DNA of 64,000 nt from Vibrio sp. HDW18 (GCF_011306175.1 NZ_CP049913.1:186001-250000); one strand, 5' to 3'. Shown: positions 30,504 to 40,565, counted from the first letter of the stretch. The notes: a model not told the origin generated them from the sequence alone. Numbers and translations: made by a program.

Positions 30504-32867
30504 TTGAAGATTGAACAAGGGTTTGTGTTAACACGCCACGCTAAAGATGTGGCGGGACAAACTCAGATTGAGCTGTGGCTGGCCACGGCTTCTGGCCCAA
30601 CCCAGTTGATCATTCGCGGCGAACGCCCAGTGTTTTTCATCGAGCAAGCCTACTTATCCACAGTGGAGCAGATGGCGGCTACGCTTAATGTGCCGATCCG
30701 TTTAGCGCCACTAGCCTTGCGCAGTTTTGCCGATCAAAGCTTGGCTGGCTGCTATTGCTACACCATCCGTGATAGCCAAACCTTAGCCCAACATCTGACA
30801 CAAGCCGACATTATTCCGCTAGAAGCAGATATCCGTTTGGCCGATCGCTATTTGATGGAACGCTTTATTCAAGGCAGCATCGAATTTACCGGGTTAAGTC
30901 AAAACTTAGGTTTTTATCATCAAGTTCAGCAAGCCAAATGCCGTCCAAGTGATTATTTACCAAACTTAAGCGTGGTGTCGCTCGATATTGAATGCTCAAC
31001 CAAAGGGCAACTTTATTCGATTGGCTTGGCAAGTCCGATGGACAGCCGGGTGATCATGATTGGCCAAGCCCAGCCAAGTGATAACGAGATCCAGTGGGTC
31101 GAAAATGAATATCAGCTACTCACGGCGCTGATCGCATGGTTTGCCCAATTTGATCCCGATGTGATCATTGGCTGGAATGTGGTCGATTTCGATTTTCGCG
31201 TACTGCATCAGCGCGCCGAATACCACCAGCTCAAACTCACCATCGGGCGTGCCCAGCAAGCCAGTTTTTTCCGCTCTAGCCGTCAATCGCAACAAGGGTT
31301 TATCCATATTCCGGGACGGGTGGTGCTCGACGGCATCGATACCTTAAAAACTGCAACATATCATTTTCGTTCATGGTCATTGCAGTCAGTCGCACTGGAA
31401 CTGCTTGGCGAAAGCAAAGCGATTGATGACGCGCACGATCGCATGGATGAAATTAACCGGATGTTTATCCACGATAAACCCTCGTTAGCACGCTACAACC
31501 TGCAAGATTGTGTGCTCGTAAATAAAATTTTTGCGCTCACTCATCTGCTCGATTTTGCGATCCAGCGTTCACGCTTAACCGGGGTCGAATTAGACCGAGT
31601 TGGCGGCTCAGTGGCGGCGTTTACCAACCTTTATTTACCACAACTGCATCGCGCCGGTTATGTCGCCCCAAACTTGCAGCCGGAAAACTGGGTGGCGAGC
31701 CCTGGGGGGTACGTGATGGACTCCCGGCCAGGCTTATACGATTCGGTGCTGGTGCTCGATTTTAAAAGCCTCTACCCTTCTATCATTCGCTCGTTTTTGA
31801 TCGATCCTCTCGGGCTGATTGAAGGCTTAAAACTCGGTGTAGGCCAGCAGGCTGATCAAGCCGTACCCGGTTTTCGCGGTGGTCAATTTCATCGCAGCCG
31901 ACACTTTTTACCACAAATGATCGAAAAACTGTGGGCGGCACGTGATGTGGCCAAACGCAATCAGGAACAAGCGTTCTCACAAGCGATCAAAATCATCATG
32001 AACTCATTTTATGGCGTGCTCGGCTCATCCGGCTGCCGCTTTTTTGATACTCGACTGGCCTCAAGCATCACCATGCGCGGCCATCAAATCATGATCCAAA
32101 CCAAACAGTTAATTGAAGAGCGCGGCTACCAAGTCATTTATGGCGATACTGACTCCACTTTCGTGGCGCTTAACGGTCAATATTCTCAATCGCAAGCCGA
32201 TGCGATTGGTCATGCGCTGGTTAATGAGATCAACCAATGGTGGACAGAGCATCTCAAACATGAATACGCTTTAAGCTCGACGCTGGAATTGGAATACGAA
32301 ACCCACTATCGCCGCTTTTTAATGCCAACCATCCGCGGCGCAGAAACTGGCTCTAAAAAACGTTATGCGGGTTTAAAAGGCGATGGCGATCAAGCGCAGA
32401 TCATTTTTAAAGGCTTGGAGAGTGCGCGCACCGACTGGACACCACTTGCACAACACTTCCAACGTCAGCTTTATTGGTTAATTTTCCAAGGACAGGATCC
32501 AACCGCCTATATTCGCAGCATGGTGGAACAGACCCTAGCCGGGCAACTCGATGAACAATTGGTGTATCAAAAACGCTTGCGCCGTCACTTGCACGAATAT
32601 CAAAAAAATGTCCCGCCGCAAGTACGTGCGGCCAGAATGGCAGATCAGATCAACGCCAAACTGGGCAGGCCACTGCAATACCAGCAGCGTGGCAACATTG
32701 CTTACGTAATGACGATCAACGGTCCAGAGCCCAAAGCCTATTTACAAAGCGCGATTGATTATCAGCATTATATTGATAAGCAGCTTAAACCGGTTGCCGA
32801 TGCTATTTTACCGTTTATTGGTAAACAGTTTGATCGACTGATTGCTGCGCAGCTTGGGCTATTTTAG
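30504..32867 (+). CDS. polB: DNA polymerase II
   Basis: This 787-residue family B polymerase is close to E. coli Pol II (783). Exonuclease motif SLDIECS lies near residue 155. Polymerase motif A reads LDFKSLYPSI, motif B lies near IIMNSFYG and motif C reads YGDTDST. It copies damaged templates and helps restart forks. The start is a TTG, since an in-frame stop lies at 30489-30491 and no ATG or GTG fits; AGGTGGAT precedes it. No LexA box is visible upstream, unlike E. coli; an ERIC repeat occupies that position. Confidence 0.95.
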   Translation: MKIEQGFVLTRHAKDVAGQTQIELWLATASGPTQLIIRGERPVFFIEQAYLSTVEQMAATLNVPIRLAPLALRSFADQSLAGCYCYTIRDSQTLAQHLTQADIIPLEADIRLADRYLMERFIQGSIEFTGLSQNLGFYHQVQQAKCRPSDYLPNLSVVSLDIECSTKGQLYSIGLASPMDSRVIMIGQAQPSDNEIQWVENEYQLLTALIAWFAQFDPDVIIGWNVVDFDFRVLHQRAEYHQLKLTIGRAQQASFFRSSRQSQQGFIHIPGRVVLDGIDTLKTATYHFRSWSLQSVALELLGESKAIDDAHDRMDEINRMFIHDKPSLARYNLQDCVLVNKIFALTHLLDFAIQRSRLTGVELDRVGGSVAAFTNLYLPQLHRAGYVAPNLQPENWVASPGGYVMDSRPGLYDSVLVLDFKSLYPSIIRSFLIDPLGLIEGLKLGVGQQADQAVPGFRGGQFHRSRHFLPQMIEKLWAARDVAKRNQEQAFSQAIKIIMNSFYGVLGSSGCRFFDTRLASSITMRGHQIMIQTKQLIEERGYQVIYGDTDSTFVALNGQYSQSQADAIGHALVNEINQWWTEHLKHEYALSSTLELEYETHYRRFLMPTIRGAETGSKKRYAGLKGDGDQAQIIFKGLESARTDWTPLAQHFQRQLYWLIFQGQDPTAYIRSMVEQTLAGQLDEQLVYQKRLRRHLHEYQKNVPPQVRAARMADQINAKLGRPLQYQQRGNIAYVMTINGPEPKAYLQSAIDYQHYIDKQLKPVADAILPFIGKQFDRLIAAQLGLF

Positions 32868-32916
32868 GCCGACACGTTAGCGAACCGCTTAGCCGATAGC
32901 AGGATGGATTAACCAA

Positions 32917-32946
32917 CCGAACGCTGACTAACCGAACGCTGACTAA
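32917..32946. repeat. Short tandem direct repeat
   Basis: CCGAACGCTGACTAA occurs twice in tandem, with a third partial unit, in the convergent gap between polB and the nucleotidyltransferase gene. Confidence 0.6.
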
Positions 32947-33719
32947 CCGATCCGAAATTCGGTTTTTTGATATTGCGATACTAACCATGGCCCAAAACTG
33001 TCGATAAGACCGATCACCGACCGTTTAGGGATCACCCGTGGCTTCAACAATAAACCTAAGCGTTCAATTTCCAGCTGCTTGTCTGGGTAATAACGCAGGA
33101 AATGTGTACCACATGCCAGCGGATCCTCCAACCACTGCCGATCACGATGCATAATCAATGAATAACCGGCCCGCAGCAGTTTTTTCGCCATGAGTTGCTG
33201 AGCCTTGATCTGCGACTGTGGATTGGTCGCTTGAGCAATGCTGTGCCGATAATCGGCTAACTTGACACCGACATCCATATTCCAGTGCTTGGCAATCTCC
33301 CAGCTCGGCTCATAGTGGCCAAAACATTCCGCCAAATCATCACCGTATACACATACACAGCAGTGACGCAGCATAAATCCCCAGGAAAAAATCGCATCTA
33401 AGGTCGCGATCTCCTCAACGCTGGCCAGTTTGATCGAGACATCGGTGATCCACGGATAACTTTTTTGAAAACGCCAACGAATGGTATTGATTAGCGTGGC
33501 ACGGTTTTGTGTAAAAACCCCATGAGTCACCACCACCACATCCAAATTCGAGTGATTGGGCTGCGCCGTTTTACGCGCCACGCTGCCGTAAAGATAAAGA
33601 CTGTGCAAGGCTGGCCCTGCCCCTGCACGCCAAAAGCGTACCAAATCGGCAATCGCGCTTTGATATTCCGGCTGAAAAGGCTGTTGAGGGTCAATTACTG
33701 GCAGCGTCATCCGACTCAC
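32943..33719 (-). CDS. Nucleotidyltransferase-fold protein
   Basis: This 258-residue protein has the pol-beta-type motif LYGSVARK followed by HSNLDVVVV. The usual pair of metal-binding aspartates (SDxD) reads SNLD, so the first is Asn58 and only D60 remains. A later TDVSIK could supply another acid. The C-terminal half is helical and lacks a recognised domain. The first codon is a GTG at 33719; an ATG at 33710 is equally possible. The role is unknown. Aminoglycoside adenylyltransferase relatives share the fold but I do not claim resistance. Confidence 0.65.
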   Translation of the reverse strand: MSRMTLPVIDPQQPFQPEYQSAIADLVRFWRAGAGPALHSLYLYGSVARKTAQPNHSNLDVVVVTHGVFTQNRATLINTIRWRFQKSYPWITDVSIKLASVEEIATLDAIFSWGFMLRHCCVCVYGDDLAECFGHYEPSWEIAKHWNMDVGVKLADYRHSIAQATNPQSQIKAQQLMAKKLLRAGYSLIMHRDRQWLEDPLACGTHFLRYYPDKQLEIERLGLLLKPRVIPKRSVIGLIDSFGPWLVSQYQKTEFRIG

Positions 33720-33904
33720 ATACTGATTAAAGGTGCGAAGGCCTTATGTTCCATGATGCGCGACCATCAATCAATAGTTAGCCGCTGGATTGCTTAGTAA
33801 AACGCCACTTACGACACCGCACCCCGTCAACAAGGGATAGATATTCCTTTTCTCCCCTTCCTTTAGTTATAATGCTGACACTTTTTACACGAAGGATATA
33901 TTTC

Positions 33905-34471
33905 ATGCCAAAGGCAAGTGAACTCAAAAAAGGCTTTGCGATCGTTTCTAACGGCAAAACCCTACTGATCAAAGACATCGAAGTGACCACTCCAGGTGGC
34001 CGCGGCGGTTCAAAAATCTACAAACTGCGTTGTACTGACCTCAACACCGGTGCACGAGTGGATGAGCGTTACAAATCTGATGATGTGCTCGACACAGTAG
34101 AAATGAACAAACGTCCAATCTCTTTCTCTTATATTGATGGCGATGAGTACGTGTTCATGAACAATGAAGACTACACACCATACAACTTCAAGAAAGATGA
34201 AATCGAAGATGAACTGCTGTTCATCACGGAAGATATTCAAGGTATGAGCGTGGTTTTGGTTGACGGTGAAGCGGTGGCGATTGAACTGCCATCTTCAGTT
34301 GAAATGGCGATTGAAGAAACCGATCCATCGATTAAAGGTGCTTCAGCCTCTTCACGGACTAAACCTGCACGTATGCCTACTGGTTTAGTGGTGCAAGTGC
34401 CAGAGTATATTTCCACTGGCGAGCGTATTGTGATCAATACTGCGGAACGCAAATTCATGAACCGAGCGTAA
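33905..34471 (+). CDS. efpL: Elongation factor P-like protein EfpL (YeiP)
   Basis: This 188-residue EF-P paralogue has three beta-barrel-type domains. The tip of domain I reads TPGGRGGSK with arginine at position 33, where EF-P itself carries a modified lysine or arginine. EfpL helps ribosomes through proline-containing stalls by using this unmodified Arg33 loop. The ATG at 33905 is preceded by GAAGGATAT. It lies 4 bases before a DNA-mimic gene, likely co-transcribed. Confidence 0.93.
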   Translation: MPKASELKKGFAIVSNGKTLLIKDIEVTTPGGRGGSKIYKLRCTDLNTGARVDERYKSDDVLDTVEMNKRPISFSYIDGDEYVFMNNEDYTPYNFKKDEIEDELLFITEDIQGMSVVLVDGEAVAIELPSSVEMAIEETDPSIKGASASSRTKPARMPTGLVVQVPEYISTGERIVINTAERKFMNRA

Positions 34472-34475
34472 TTTT

Positions 34476-34796
34476 ATGGCAGAGTTAATTTCTATCGACG
34501 ACACGATTGATACAGCCTACGACATCTTCTTAGAGATGGCACCCGATAACCTAGAGCCGGTCGATGTGATCCTATTCACCGCACAGTTTGATGATCGCGG
34601 CGCGGCAGAATTGGTCGATGTCGGTGATGATTGGGATGCGCACGTGGGTTTCGAAGTCGATAAAGAAATCTACGCCGAAGTACGCATTGGCCTGGTGAAC
34701 GAAGAAAATGATGTGCTGGATGATGTGTTTGCCCGCATGTTAGTTAGCCGAGATCCAGATCAGAAGTTTTGTCATATGCTGTGGAAGCGTGACTAA
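34476..34796 (+). CDS. HI1450/YciU-family double-stranded DNA mimic protein
   Basis: This 106-residue protein is very acidic (about a quarter Asp and Glu), with motifs such as LVDVGDDWDAHVGFEVDKE. It matches the DUF440 family, whose structure imitates DNA surface charge; HI1450 was reported to bind HU. It follows efpL by four bases and is closed by a terminator. Confidence 0.88.
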   Translation: MAELISIDDTIDTAYDIFLEMAPDNLEPVDVILFTAQFDDRGAAELVDVGDDWDAHVGFEVDKEIYAEVRIGLVNEENDVLDDVFARMLVSRDPDQKFCHMLWKRD

Positions 34797-34803
34797 ACGG
34801 ATT

Positions 34804-34835
34804 AACGCCAGCGTTCAAGCTGGCGTTACTCTTTT
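34804..34835 (+). terminator. Terminator after the DNA-mimic gene
   Basis: AACGCCAGC / GCTGGCGTT stem with a six-base loop and a CTTTT tail. Confidence 0.8.
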
Positions 34836-34923
34836 GGCGGTTTATACAAAGCTAAATTAAGCCTAACAGGTTGACACCGTTCGTAAAAAATTCAGCTAAA
34901 CTTAACTCAAGTGCAATCAAACT

Positions 34924-35883
34924 ATGAGTAAGGCGATGCGAATTTTCTCACTGCTTACGCTTATTGGTGCTCTCTGTACCTTTAATGTTATGGCCAACCC
35001 ATATCATTATGGCCCATTCAATCTCTATGCTCAGGCTCCTCTTGCCAGCCATTCACTCACCCCACAACTGCGGGACGGCTACTCGCTGCCATTAGATAGC
35101 CTGCAACTGTATGGCGGCTTTTCCGCGGCCAGCATCTGGAGCGACAGTCCAAGTTATCAAGGGGATTTCTATCAAAACCAATTTGCGATTGGCCTAAAAT
35201 GGCAATTTGCACCGCGCTGGCAAAGCGAATTGAACTACCGAGACAGCCAAGCGTGGGATAATCAGTTAGATTCGCTGACGATGGGCTTTCACAACCTGTT
35301 TGGCCTAGATCAAAATGGGCGTGATAGTGTAGCAAAGCACCGTTTTCATATTGCGATCCCCGAGCATAATATCCAATGGGATGGCTTTGCCGGCAGCACC
35401 CTCAGTCGTGCGATTACACTCTACACTCAATATCAGCTATATAGTTCTGTGCATCACGGGCTCTCTATCGGTGCTAGCTTATATTACCATCAAGGTGGGC
35501 TACTGCGCTTTAGCCGCTTTGAGCAAGCATTACAACTCAATTACACCTACCAACATGACCAACATCGAATCTATGCCATGCTCGGCATGGTTCATCATGA
35601 TAGTGCAACGGGTATTTTACCGCTCAAATCGGGTTCGCTAAGCAGTGCGATCGGCTATGAATACCAACTGCATCCCAAGCACCATCTATTTACGTCGTTT
35701 CATTTTTATCAAGGTAGCGTCGAAAGCCCTGCTGCACTTGAAAAACCAGCCACAGAATACGTGCTCGGTTATCGCTATCTGCTGCCAAGTAGCGCCATTG
35801 AGTTAGCGTTCACCGAAAACGTATTTAGCATGGATAATAGCGCAGATATTGCGCTGCATATCACCTACCGCTATCGGATATAA
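34924..35883 (+). CDS. DUF3187 family outer-membrane protein
   Basis: This 319-residue protein has a signal peptide ending at VMA (about residue 24). It then has many alternating aromatic and polar beta strands (for example HRFHIAIPEHNIQWDGF) and ends in TYRYRI, consistent with an outer-membrane beta barrel. It agrees with the DUF3187 family, which has no assigned function. A second ATG at 34936 is possible. Monocistronic. Confidence 0.78.
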   Translation: MSKAMRIFSLLTLIGALCTFNVMANPYHYGPFNLYAQAPLASHSLTPQLRDGYSLPLDSLQLYGGFSAASIWSDSPSYQGDFYQNQFAIGLKWQFAPRWQSELNYRDSQAWDNQLDSLTMGFHNLFGLDQNGRDSVAKHRFHIAIPEHNIQWDGFAGSTLSRAITLYTQYQLYSSVHHGLSIGASLYYHQGGLLRFSRFEQALQLNYTYQHDQHRIYAMLGMVHHDSATGILPLKSGSLSSAIGYEYQLHPKHHLFTSFHFYQGSVESPAALEKPATEYVLGYRYLLPSSAIELAFTENVFSMDNSADIALHITYRYRI

Positions 35884-36015
35884 GTTACCGCAGATTCAAT
35901 GCATTGAGTTATGGTATCGACACACAAATTCAGCCACATTTTTTACACTGGATAGACCAATCATTTGTCGATTGTGTCCTATAATGACCGCTGTTTCATT
36001 TAAATAGCGATAACC

Positions 36016-36741
36016 ATGTTTCTGAGCGCATACCATTCAAGCCAACAACAGCAGTTTCAATTTACTCGCCAACAAGCAAGCCACTTTGCCAAACTGGTGG
36101 CAGGCGATTTCAACCCGATCCATGATGAAGACAACAAGCGCTTCTGCGTTCCGGGTGACTTGCTATTTGCAGTATTGCTGCAAAAACAAGGCATTAGCCA
36201 CAAAATGCGCTTTGATTTCTCAGGTATGGTCAGCGATGGCGTTGCACTGCATATTGAAAATAAGTGTCAGCGTGAAAGTGCGGTGGTTGATGTTAACGGC
36301 AAAGAGTACCTGCATATGTCGTGTGAAGGTGAGGTTAACCATAACTCAGACTTTATTGAACACGTAGTCACCAGCTATGTGCAGTTTTCCGGGATGAACT
36401 TCCCACATATCATGGTCCCACTGATGGAAGCGCAGCAAATGATGATCAACTGTCAGCGCCCATTAGTGATTTATGAATCAATGGAAGTGGAATTTAACCG
36501 CCTCGACCTCACCCACCCGGAGGTTGAATTTGCTGGGGCAACATTTGATGTTGATGGTAAACGCGGCTTAGTCACCCTCAACTTCGTCTTCAAAGATCAA
36601 GGCCAAGTGGTCGGCAAAGGGCTAAAACGTATGGTCGCCAGCGGATTAAAACCGTACAACCAGACTGACATCGATGATCTGGTCAATCGTTTCAATGAGC
36701 GCAAACAAGCCTTTCTGCGCCAACTTGAACAAGCTGCTTAA
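36016..36741 (+). CDS. DUF3581 family protein, hotdog-like
   Basis: This 241-residue cytosolic protein matches DUF3581. The N-terminal stretch FAKLVAGDFNPIHDED resembles the catalytic motif of MaoC-type hotdog hydratases (F-x-x-x-x-G-D-x-N-P-x-H). This suggests an acyl-CoA-related fold with the Asp and His of a hydratase. The second half has a further beta-rich repeat. Function is unknown. Confidence 0.7.
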   Translation: MFLSAYHSSQQQQFQFTRQQASHFAKLVAGDFNPIHDEDNKRFCVPGDLLFAVLLQKQGISHKMRFDFSGMVSDGVALHIENKCQRESAVVDVNGKEYLHMSCEGEVNHNSDFIEHVVTSYVQFSGMNFPHIMVPLMEAQQMMINCQRPLVIYESMEVEFNRLDLTHPEVEFAGATFDVDGKRGLVTLNFVFKDQGQVVGKGLKRMVASGLKPYNQTDIDDLVNRFNERKQAFLRQLEQAA

Positions 36742-36755
36742 GCGCCACCTCTTCA

Positions 36756-36785
36756 ATAACCCGCCAAGTGCGGGTTATATTTTCT
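36756..36785. terminator. Terminator between DUF3581 and methyltransferase genes
   Basis: ATAACCCGC / GCGGGTTAT stem with a five-base loop and a TTTTC tail on the plus strand. Confidence 0.8.
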
Positions 36786-36804
36786 CAATTCTCTGTATCG
36801 CTGA

Positions 36805-37266
36805 TCACAGCCAACGTCGCACACGCTGAGTGTAATTGAGATAAACCTCACCAAATTTAGCGTGTAAAATCCGCTCCTCTGGCTCAATTTGGTAGTGATT
36901 CATATACATCACAAAACCTGCACTGATCACTAAACTAAGCGCATTCTGCTGCCAATAAGCCAAGCCAAATAACAGCAGTAACAACGCGAGATACATCGGG
37001 TTACGGCTTAAGGCAAATACACCACTATCCACCACCGTGACCGCGAGATCGGGCGTTAATGGATTGACGGTGGTTTTATAGCGCCGAAATTCCATGATCC
37101 CCGCCAGACCTAGAAATCCCGCCATACACAAGCACAATGCCATGATCACATTAGGGAACGGCAATGCGAGAGTCAGTGAACTAAACCAACGTGCACTGAG
37201 ATGGATTAAGCTTAACGCCACTAAAAATACCGCAACCGGTGGCACTTTTAACTCCAAGTTTCTCAT
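36805..37266 (-). CDS. Isoprenylcysteine methyltransferase-like membrane protein
   Basis: This 153-residue protein has four or five hydrophobic helices and the family signature SGVFALSRNPMYLALLLLL, then EPEERILHAKFG and YLNYTQRVRRW. It matches the ICMT/PEMT-type methyltransferases, which use S-adenosylmethionine at the membrane. The substrate in bacteria is unknown. A terminator separates it from ydiJ upstream. Confidence 0.82.
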   Translation of the reverse strand: MRNLELKVPPVAVFLVALSLIHLSARWFSSLTLALPFPNVIMALCLCMAGFLGLAGIMEFRRYKTTVNPLTPDLAVTVVDSGVFALSRNPMYLALLLLLFGLAYWQQNALSLVISAGFVMYMNHYQIEPEERILHAKFGEVYLNYTQRVRRWL

Positions 37267-37283
37267 CTTGCTTCCTCGCTCTG

Positions 37284-37309
37284 ATAAAAAACCCAGCTCA
37301 ACTGGGCTA
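37284..37309 (-). terminator. Terminator after ydiJ
   Basis: Read on the minus strand, CCCAG / CTGGG with flanking pairs is followed by TTTTTT. Confidence 0.75.
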
Positions 37310-37314
37310 ATGGC

Positions 37315-40300
37315 TTACAGTAACTGCAGCAACGCTTGCAACGGATGCTTAGGTTTGACTTGCTCAAAGCGTTTCACCTGGCTGCGACAAGAATAGCCGG
37401 TGACCAAACAACGCTCTTTGGGTAATGCCGATAATGCTGGTTGCCAGCTCAACTGATAAATATCACGCGACATTGTCAGCTTATCTGCCTCATGACCGAA
37501 AGTACCGGCCATGCCACAACAACCGACCGAAACCACCTGTAGCGCTGCATTAAAGTGACGAAAAATCGCCACCCATTCTTGCTCAGCCTTAGGCAGTTTG
37601 GTTTTTTCTGTACAGTGTGCCAGCAGATACCAAGGCTGCGCGTCACTCGCTTGCAGGGCAAACTCAGCTAAACGAGGGGTGAGCCATTCATGTACGGTGA
37701 ACACGGCAAAATCACCACGATGTTGCGCCAAAGTTTCTACATATTCATCGCGATAACAGAGCACTAACGCCGGATCGACCCCAACTAACGGAATATTCAG
37801 TGCTGCCACTTGTGCTAAAAAGCTCGCCGTATTACTTGCCGTGGCACGGAACTGGCGTAAAAAACCTTTGATGTGCTGTGCTTTACCATTGGGTTTAAAC
37901 GGCAGCAATACCGGTTTTTTACCCAATTTGAGCAGCAGAGCCACAAAATCTTCCACCACCTCGGCATCGTAATAGCTAGTAAACGGATCTTGCACAATCA
38001 ACACGTGTTGATCGCGTTCAGCTTGAGAGAGTGCCGCCAACCGCTGCATATCAAACAACACCACCGGATGACGACGCAACCGCTGTGCCAGAGTGGGTAC
38101 CGACAAATACGGCGTATCCACATAGCCTACCGTTTTTGCGGTTAATTTCTGCACGGTCGAGCGAGCTAAAATTCCATTCACCAGTTGGGGCGCTTTGGCC
38201 ATCACTGGCAGTAAGGATTCGATGTTGGCCACCAAATAATCTTTCACCGGACGTGGGTAACGCGTGTGGTAAAGATTCAAAAAGCGCGCGCGAAAACTCG
38301 GGACATCAACCTTGATCGGACACTGACTAGCGCAAGCTTTACAGGCCAAACAACCATTCATCGCCTCGTATACTTCATGAGAAAAATCATACTGCTTATC
38401 TTTGGTCAGCGCGTGACGGACTCGATCAAGCAGCGACTTAATGGTTGGCGATGATTCCAGCGTCGCTTGCTCAAGATCGAGAATATCCACGCCCTGCTCG
38501 CTCAATTGCCGCAGCCATTCACGCACTAAGCCCGCACGCCCTTTCGGTGAATGGCGACGATCAGCCGTGACTTTCATGGAGGGGCACATCGGTGAGCTGG
38601 TTTCATAGTTAAAACATAAACCGTTACCGTTACACTCGACTGCAGCTTTAAAGCTGTCACGCACTTTGACATCAATTTGCCGATCGTAAAAACCGCGTTT
38701 GGTATCAGAGACTTTCACCAGCTCAAATGGTGTATCCAGCGGGGTGCAAATTTTGCCCGGATTCATCTTATTATGCGGATCAAACGCCGCTTTCACTCGC
38801 CGCAGTTCGGTAAATAGCTCTTCACCAAAAAATTCTGGACCGTATTCCGAGCGATAACCTTTGCCGTGCTCTCCCCACATCAAACCGCCATATTTGGCGA
38901 CCAGTTCAACCACTTGATCGGAGATTTCAGCCATCAATAGCTCTTGCTTGGGATCACACAAATCAAGCGCTGGCCGCACATGCAGCACCCCAGCATCCAC
39001 ATGCCCAAACATGCCATAAGCCAGCTGCTTCGAATCGAGCAGCGCGCGAAATTCAGCAATAAAATCCGCTAAATGTTCCGGCGGTACACAAGTATCTTCA
39101 GTGAAAGCTACCGGTTTTGCTCGCCCTTTAGCCGCCCCGAGTAAACCGACGGCTTTTTTGCGCATGGTATAAATTCGGTTGATGCTGGCCAAATCACGGC
39201 ACACTTGATAGCCGATGATCCCAGCTTGCTGATCCGCCATCATCTGCTCAAGTTGTGTGGTCAACTGAGCGACTTGTTGATCGATTTCGGTATGATCTTG
39301 CCCAGCATATTCTACGATATTAATGCCTTGCATCTCTTTACCCGGCACATCACTCAGCAGCTCTTTGACGCTATGCCAAACAATATCTTGCTTGGCCAAA
39401 TTGAGCACTTTGGAGTCGAGCGTTTCCACCGACAGCGCTTTGGCTTGTACCATCAAAGGGGCATTGCGCAGCGCAGAATCAAAACTGTCATATTTGACAT
39501 TGACTAAGGTGCGCGCTTGCGGAATAGGGGTTAAATTGAGTGTGGCTTCAGTAATAAACGCCAGTGAGCCTTCTGCACCACACAATACGCGGGTAATATC
39601 AAAGCGATCTTGCGCCTCATCAAATGCATTGTTTAAATCGTAACCGGTTAAAAAACGGTTTAAGCGCGGAAACTTAGCTACAATTTGTGCTCGCTTACTA
39701 CGGCAGACTTGCTCTGTCACTTGCAAAGCTTGCGCAGCAAAACTGTGCGGCTCTGGAAGACCTTGTGCAAGATCCGTTTCGAGCAGTGAACCATCAGCCA
39801 ATACCGCTTGCAAAGACAGGACATGATCCGAGGTTTTGCCATATTGCAATGAACCTTGCCCAGAAGCATCGGTATTGATCATGCCACCTAAGGTCGCGCG
39901 GTTGCTGGTTGATAAATCTGGGGAAAAGAACAATCCGTGATCACGTACCGCATCATTGAGCTGATCTTTGATCACCCCCGCTTGCACGCGTACCCAGCCT
40001 TGCTGCGGATTGATTTCCAAAATGCGATTCATATGACGCGATAAATCCACCACCACCCCTTTGGTCAATGATTGACCATTGGTGCCAGTACCACCACCGC
40101 GAGGGGAAAACGTCACACGCTCAAATTCAGGTTTTGCATTGAGCTTACCGATCAGTACCACATCTGCCGTCGATTGCGGATACACCACTGCTTGAGGCAA
40201 TTGCTGATAAACACTATTATCAGTCGCTACCGCAAGACGGCTAGAGTATTGGGTTTCAATGTCGCCGTTAAATCCCGCGAGCTTTAACTGATCTAAAAAG

Positions 40301-40350
40301 GTTAAAACCACCGGGTCAACGTCGGATTGGTGATGAAGTCTTGGTAACAT
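37315..40350 (-). CDS. ydiJ: D-2-hydroxyglutarate dehydrogenase-type FAD/Fe-S oxidoreductase YdiJ
   Basis: This 1011-residue fusion (E. coli YdiJ 1018) has an N-terminal FAD-binding PCMH domain with GGGTGTNGQSL and a FAD-oxidase C-terminal domain around GHVDAGVLHVRP. A ferredoxin-like cysteine cluster CLACKACASQCP lies near residue 658. A C-terminal CCG-type domain contains SVGCCGMAGTFG. It oxidises D-2-hydroxy acids, mainly D-2-hydroxyglutarate made as a side product of SerA. Start: ATG with CAGGAAG upstream. Monocistronic. Confidence 0.93.
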   Translation of the reverse strand: MLPRLHHQSDVDPVVLTFLDQLKLAGFNGDIETQYSSRLAVATDNSVYQQLPQAVVYPQSTADVVLIGKLNAKPEFERVTFSPRGGGTGTNGQSLTKGVVVDLSRHMNRILEINPQQGWVRVQAGVIKDQLNDAVRDHGLFFSPDLSTSNRATLGGMINTDASGQGSLQYGKTSDHVLSLQAVLADGSLLETDLAQGLPEPHSFAAQALQVTEQVCRSKRAQIVAKFPRLNRFLTGYDLNNAFDEAQDRFDITRVLCGAEGSLAFITEATLNLTPIPQARTLVNVKYDSFDSALRNAPLMVQAKALSVETLDSKVLNLAKQDIVWHSVKELLSDVPGKEMQGINIVEYAGQDHTEIDQQVAQLTTQLEQMMADQQAGIIGYQVCRDLASINRIYTMRKKAVGLLGAAKGRAKPVAFTEDTCVPPEHLADFIAEFRALLDSKQLAYGMFGHVDAGVLHVRPALDLCDPKQELLMAEISDQVVELVAKYGGLMWGEHGKGYRSEYGPEFFGEELFTELRRVKAAFDPHNKMNPGKICTPLDTPFELVKVSDTKRGFYDRQIDVKVRDSFKAAVECNGNGLCFNYETSSPMCPSMKVTADRRHSPKGRAGLVREWLRQLSEQGVDILDLEQATLESSPTIKSLLDRVRHALTKDKQYDFSHEVYEAMNGCLACKACASQCPIKVDVPSFRARFLNLYHTRYPRPVKDYLVANIESLLPVMAKAPQLVNGILARSTVQKLTAKTVGYVDTPYLSVPTLAQRLRRHPVVLFDMQRLAALSQAERDQHVLIVQDPFTSYYDAEVVEDFVALLLKLGKKPVLLPFKPNGKAQHIKGFLRQFRATASNTASFLAQVAALNIPLVGVDPALVLCYRDEYVETLAQHRGDFAVFTVHEWLTPRLAEFALQASDAQPWYLLAHCTEKTKLPKAEQEWVAIFRHFNAALQVVSVGCCGMAGTFGHEADKLTMSRDIYQLSWQPALSALPKERCLVTGYSCRSQVKRFEQVKPKHPLQALLQLL

Positions 40351-40565
40351 TTGCTTCCTGCCCCCTACTACGCTGATCCTATCAGCTTTGGGTTATTGTT
40401 AGATTTTAAAGAATAATCTTTGAGTTGAGTCACTTTACAACATTTAAAAGGGTGATCAAATCAGAATCTGAGTGCCAGAATGCGCTGCAACAGAATTTTT
40501 TCAACTTTATGTATTGCTTACCTATTCTGTTATTTATCTCTCTAGAACTGTATGGAAAAAAAACG

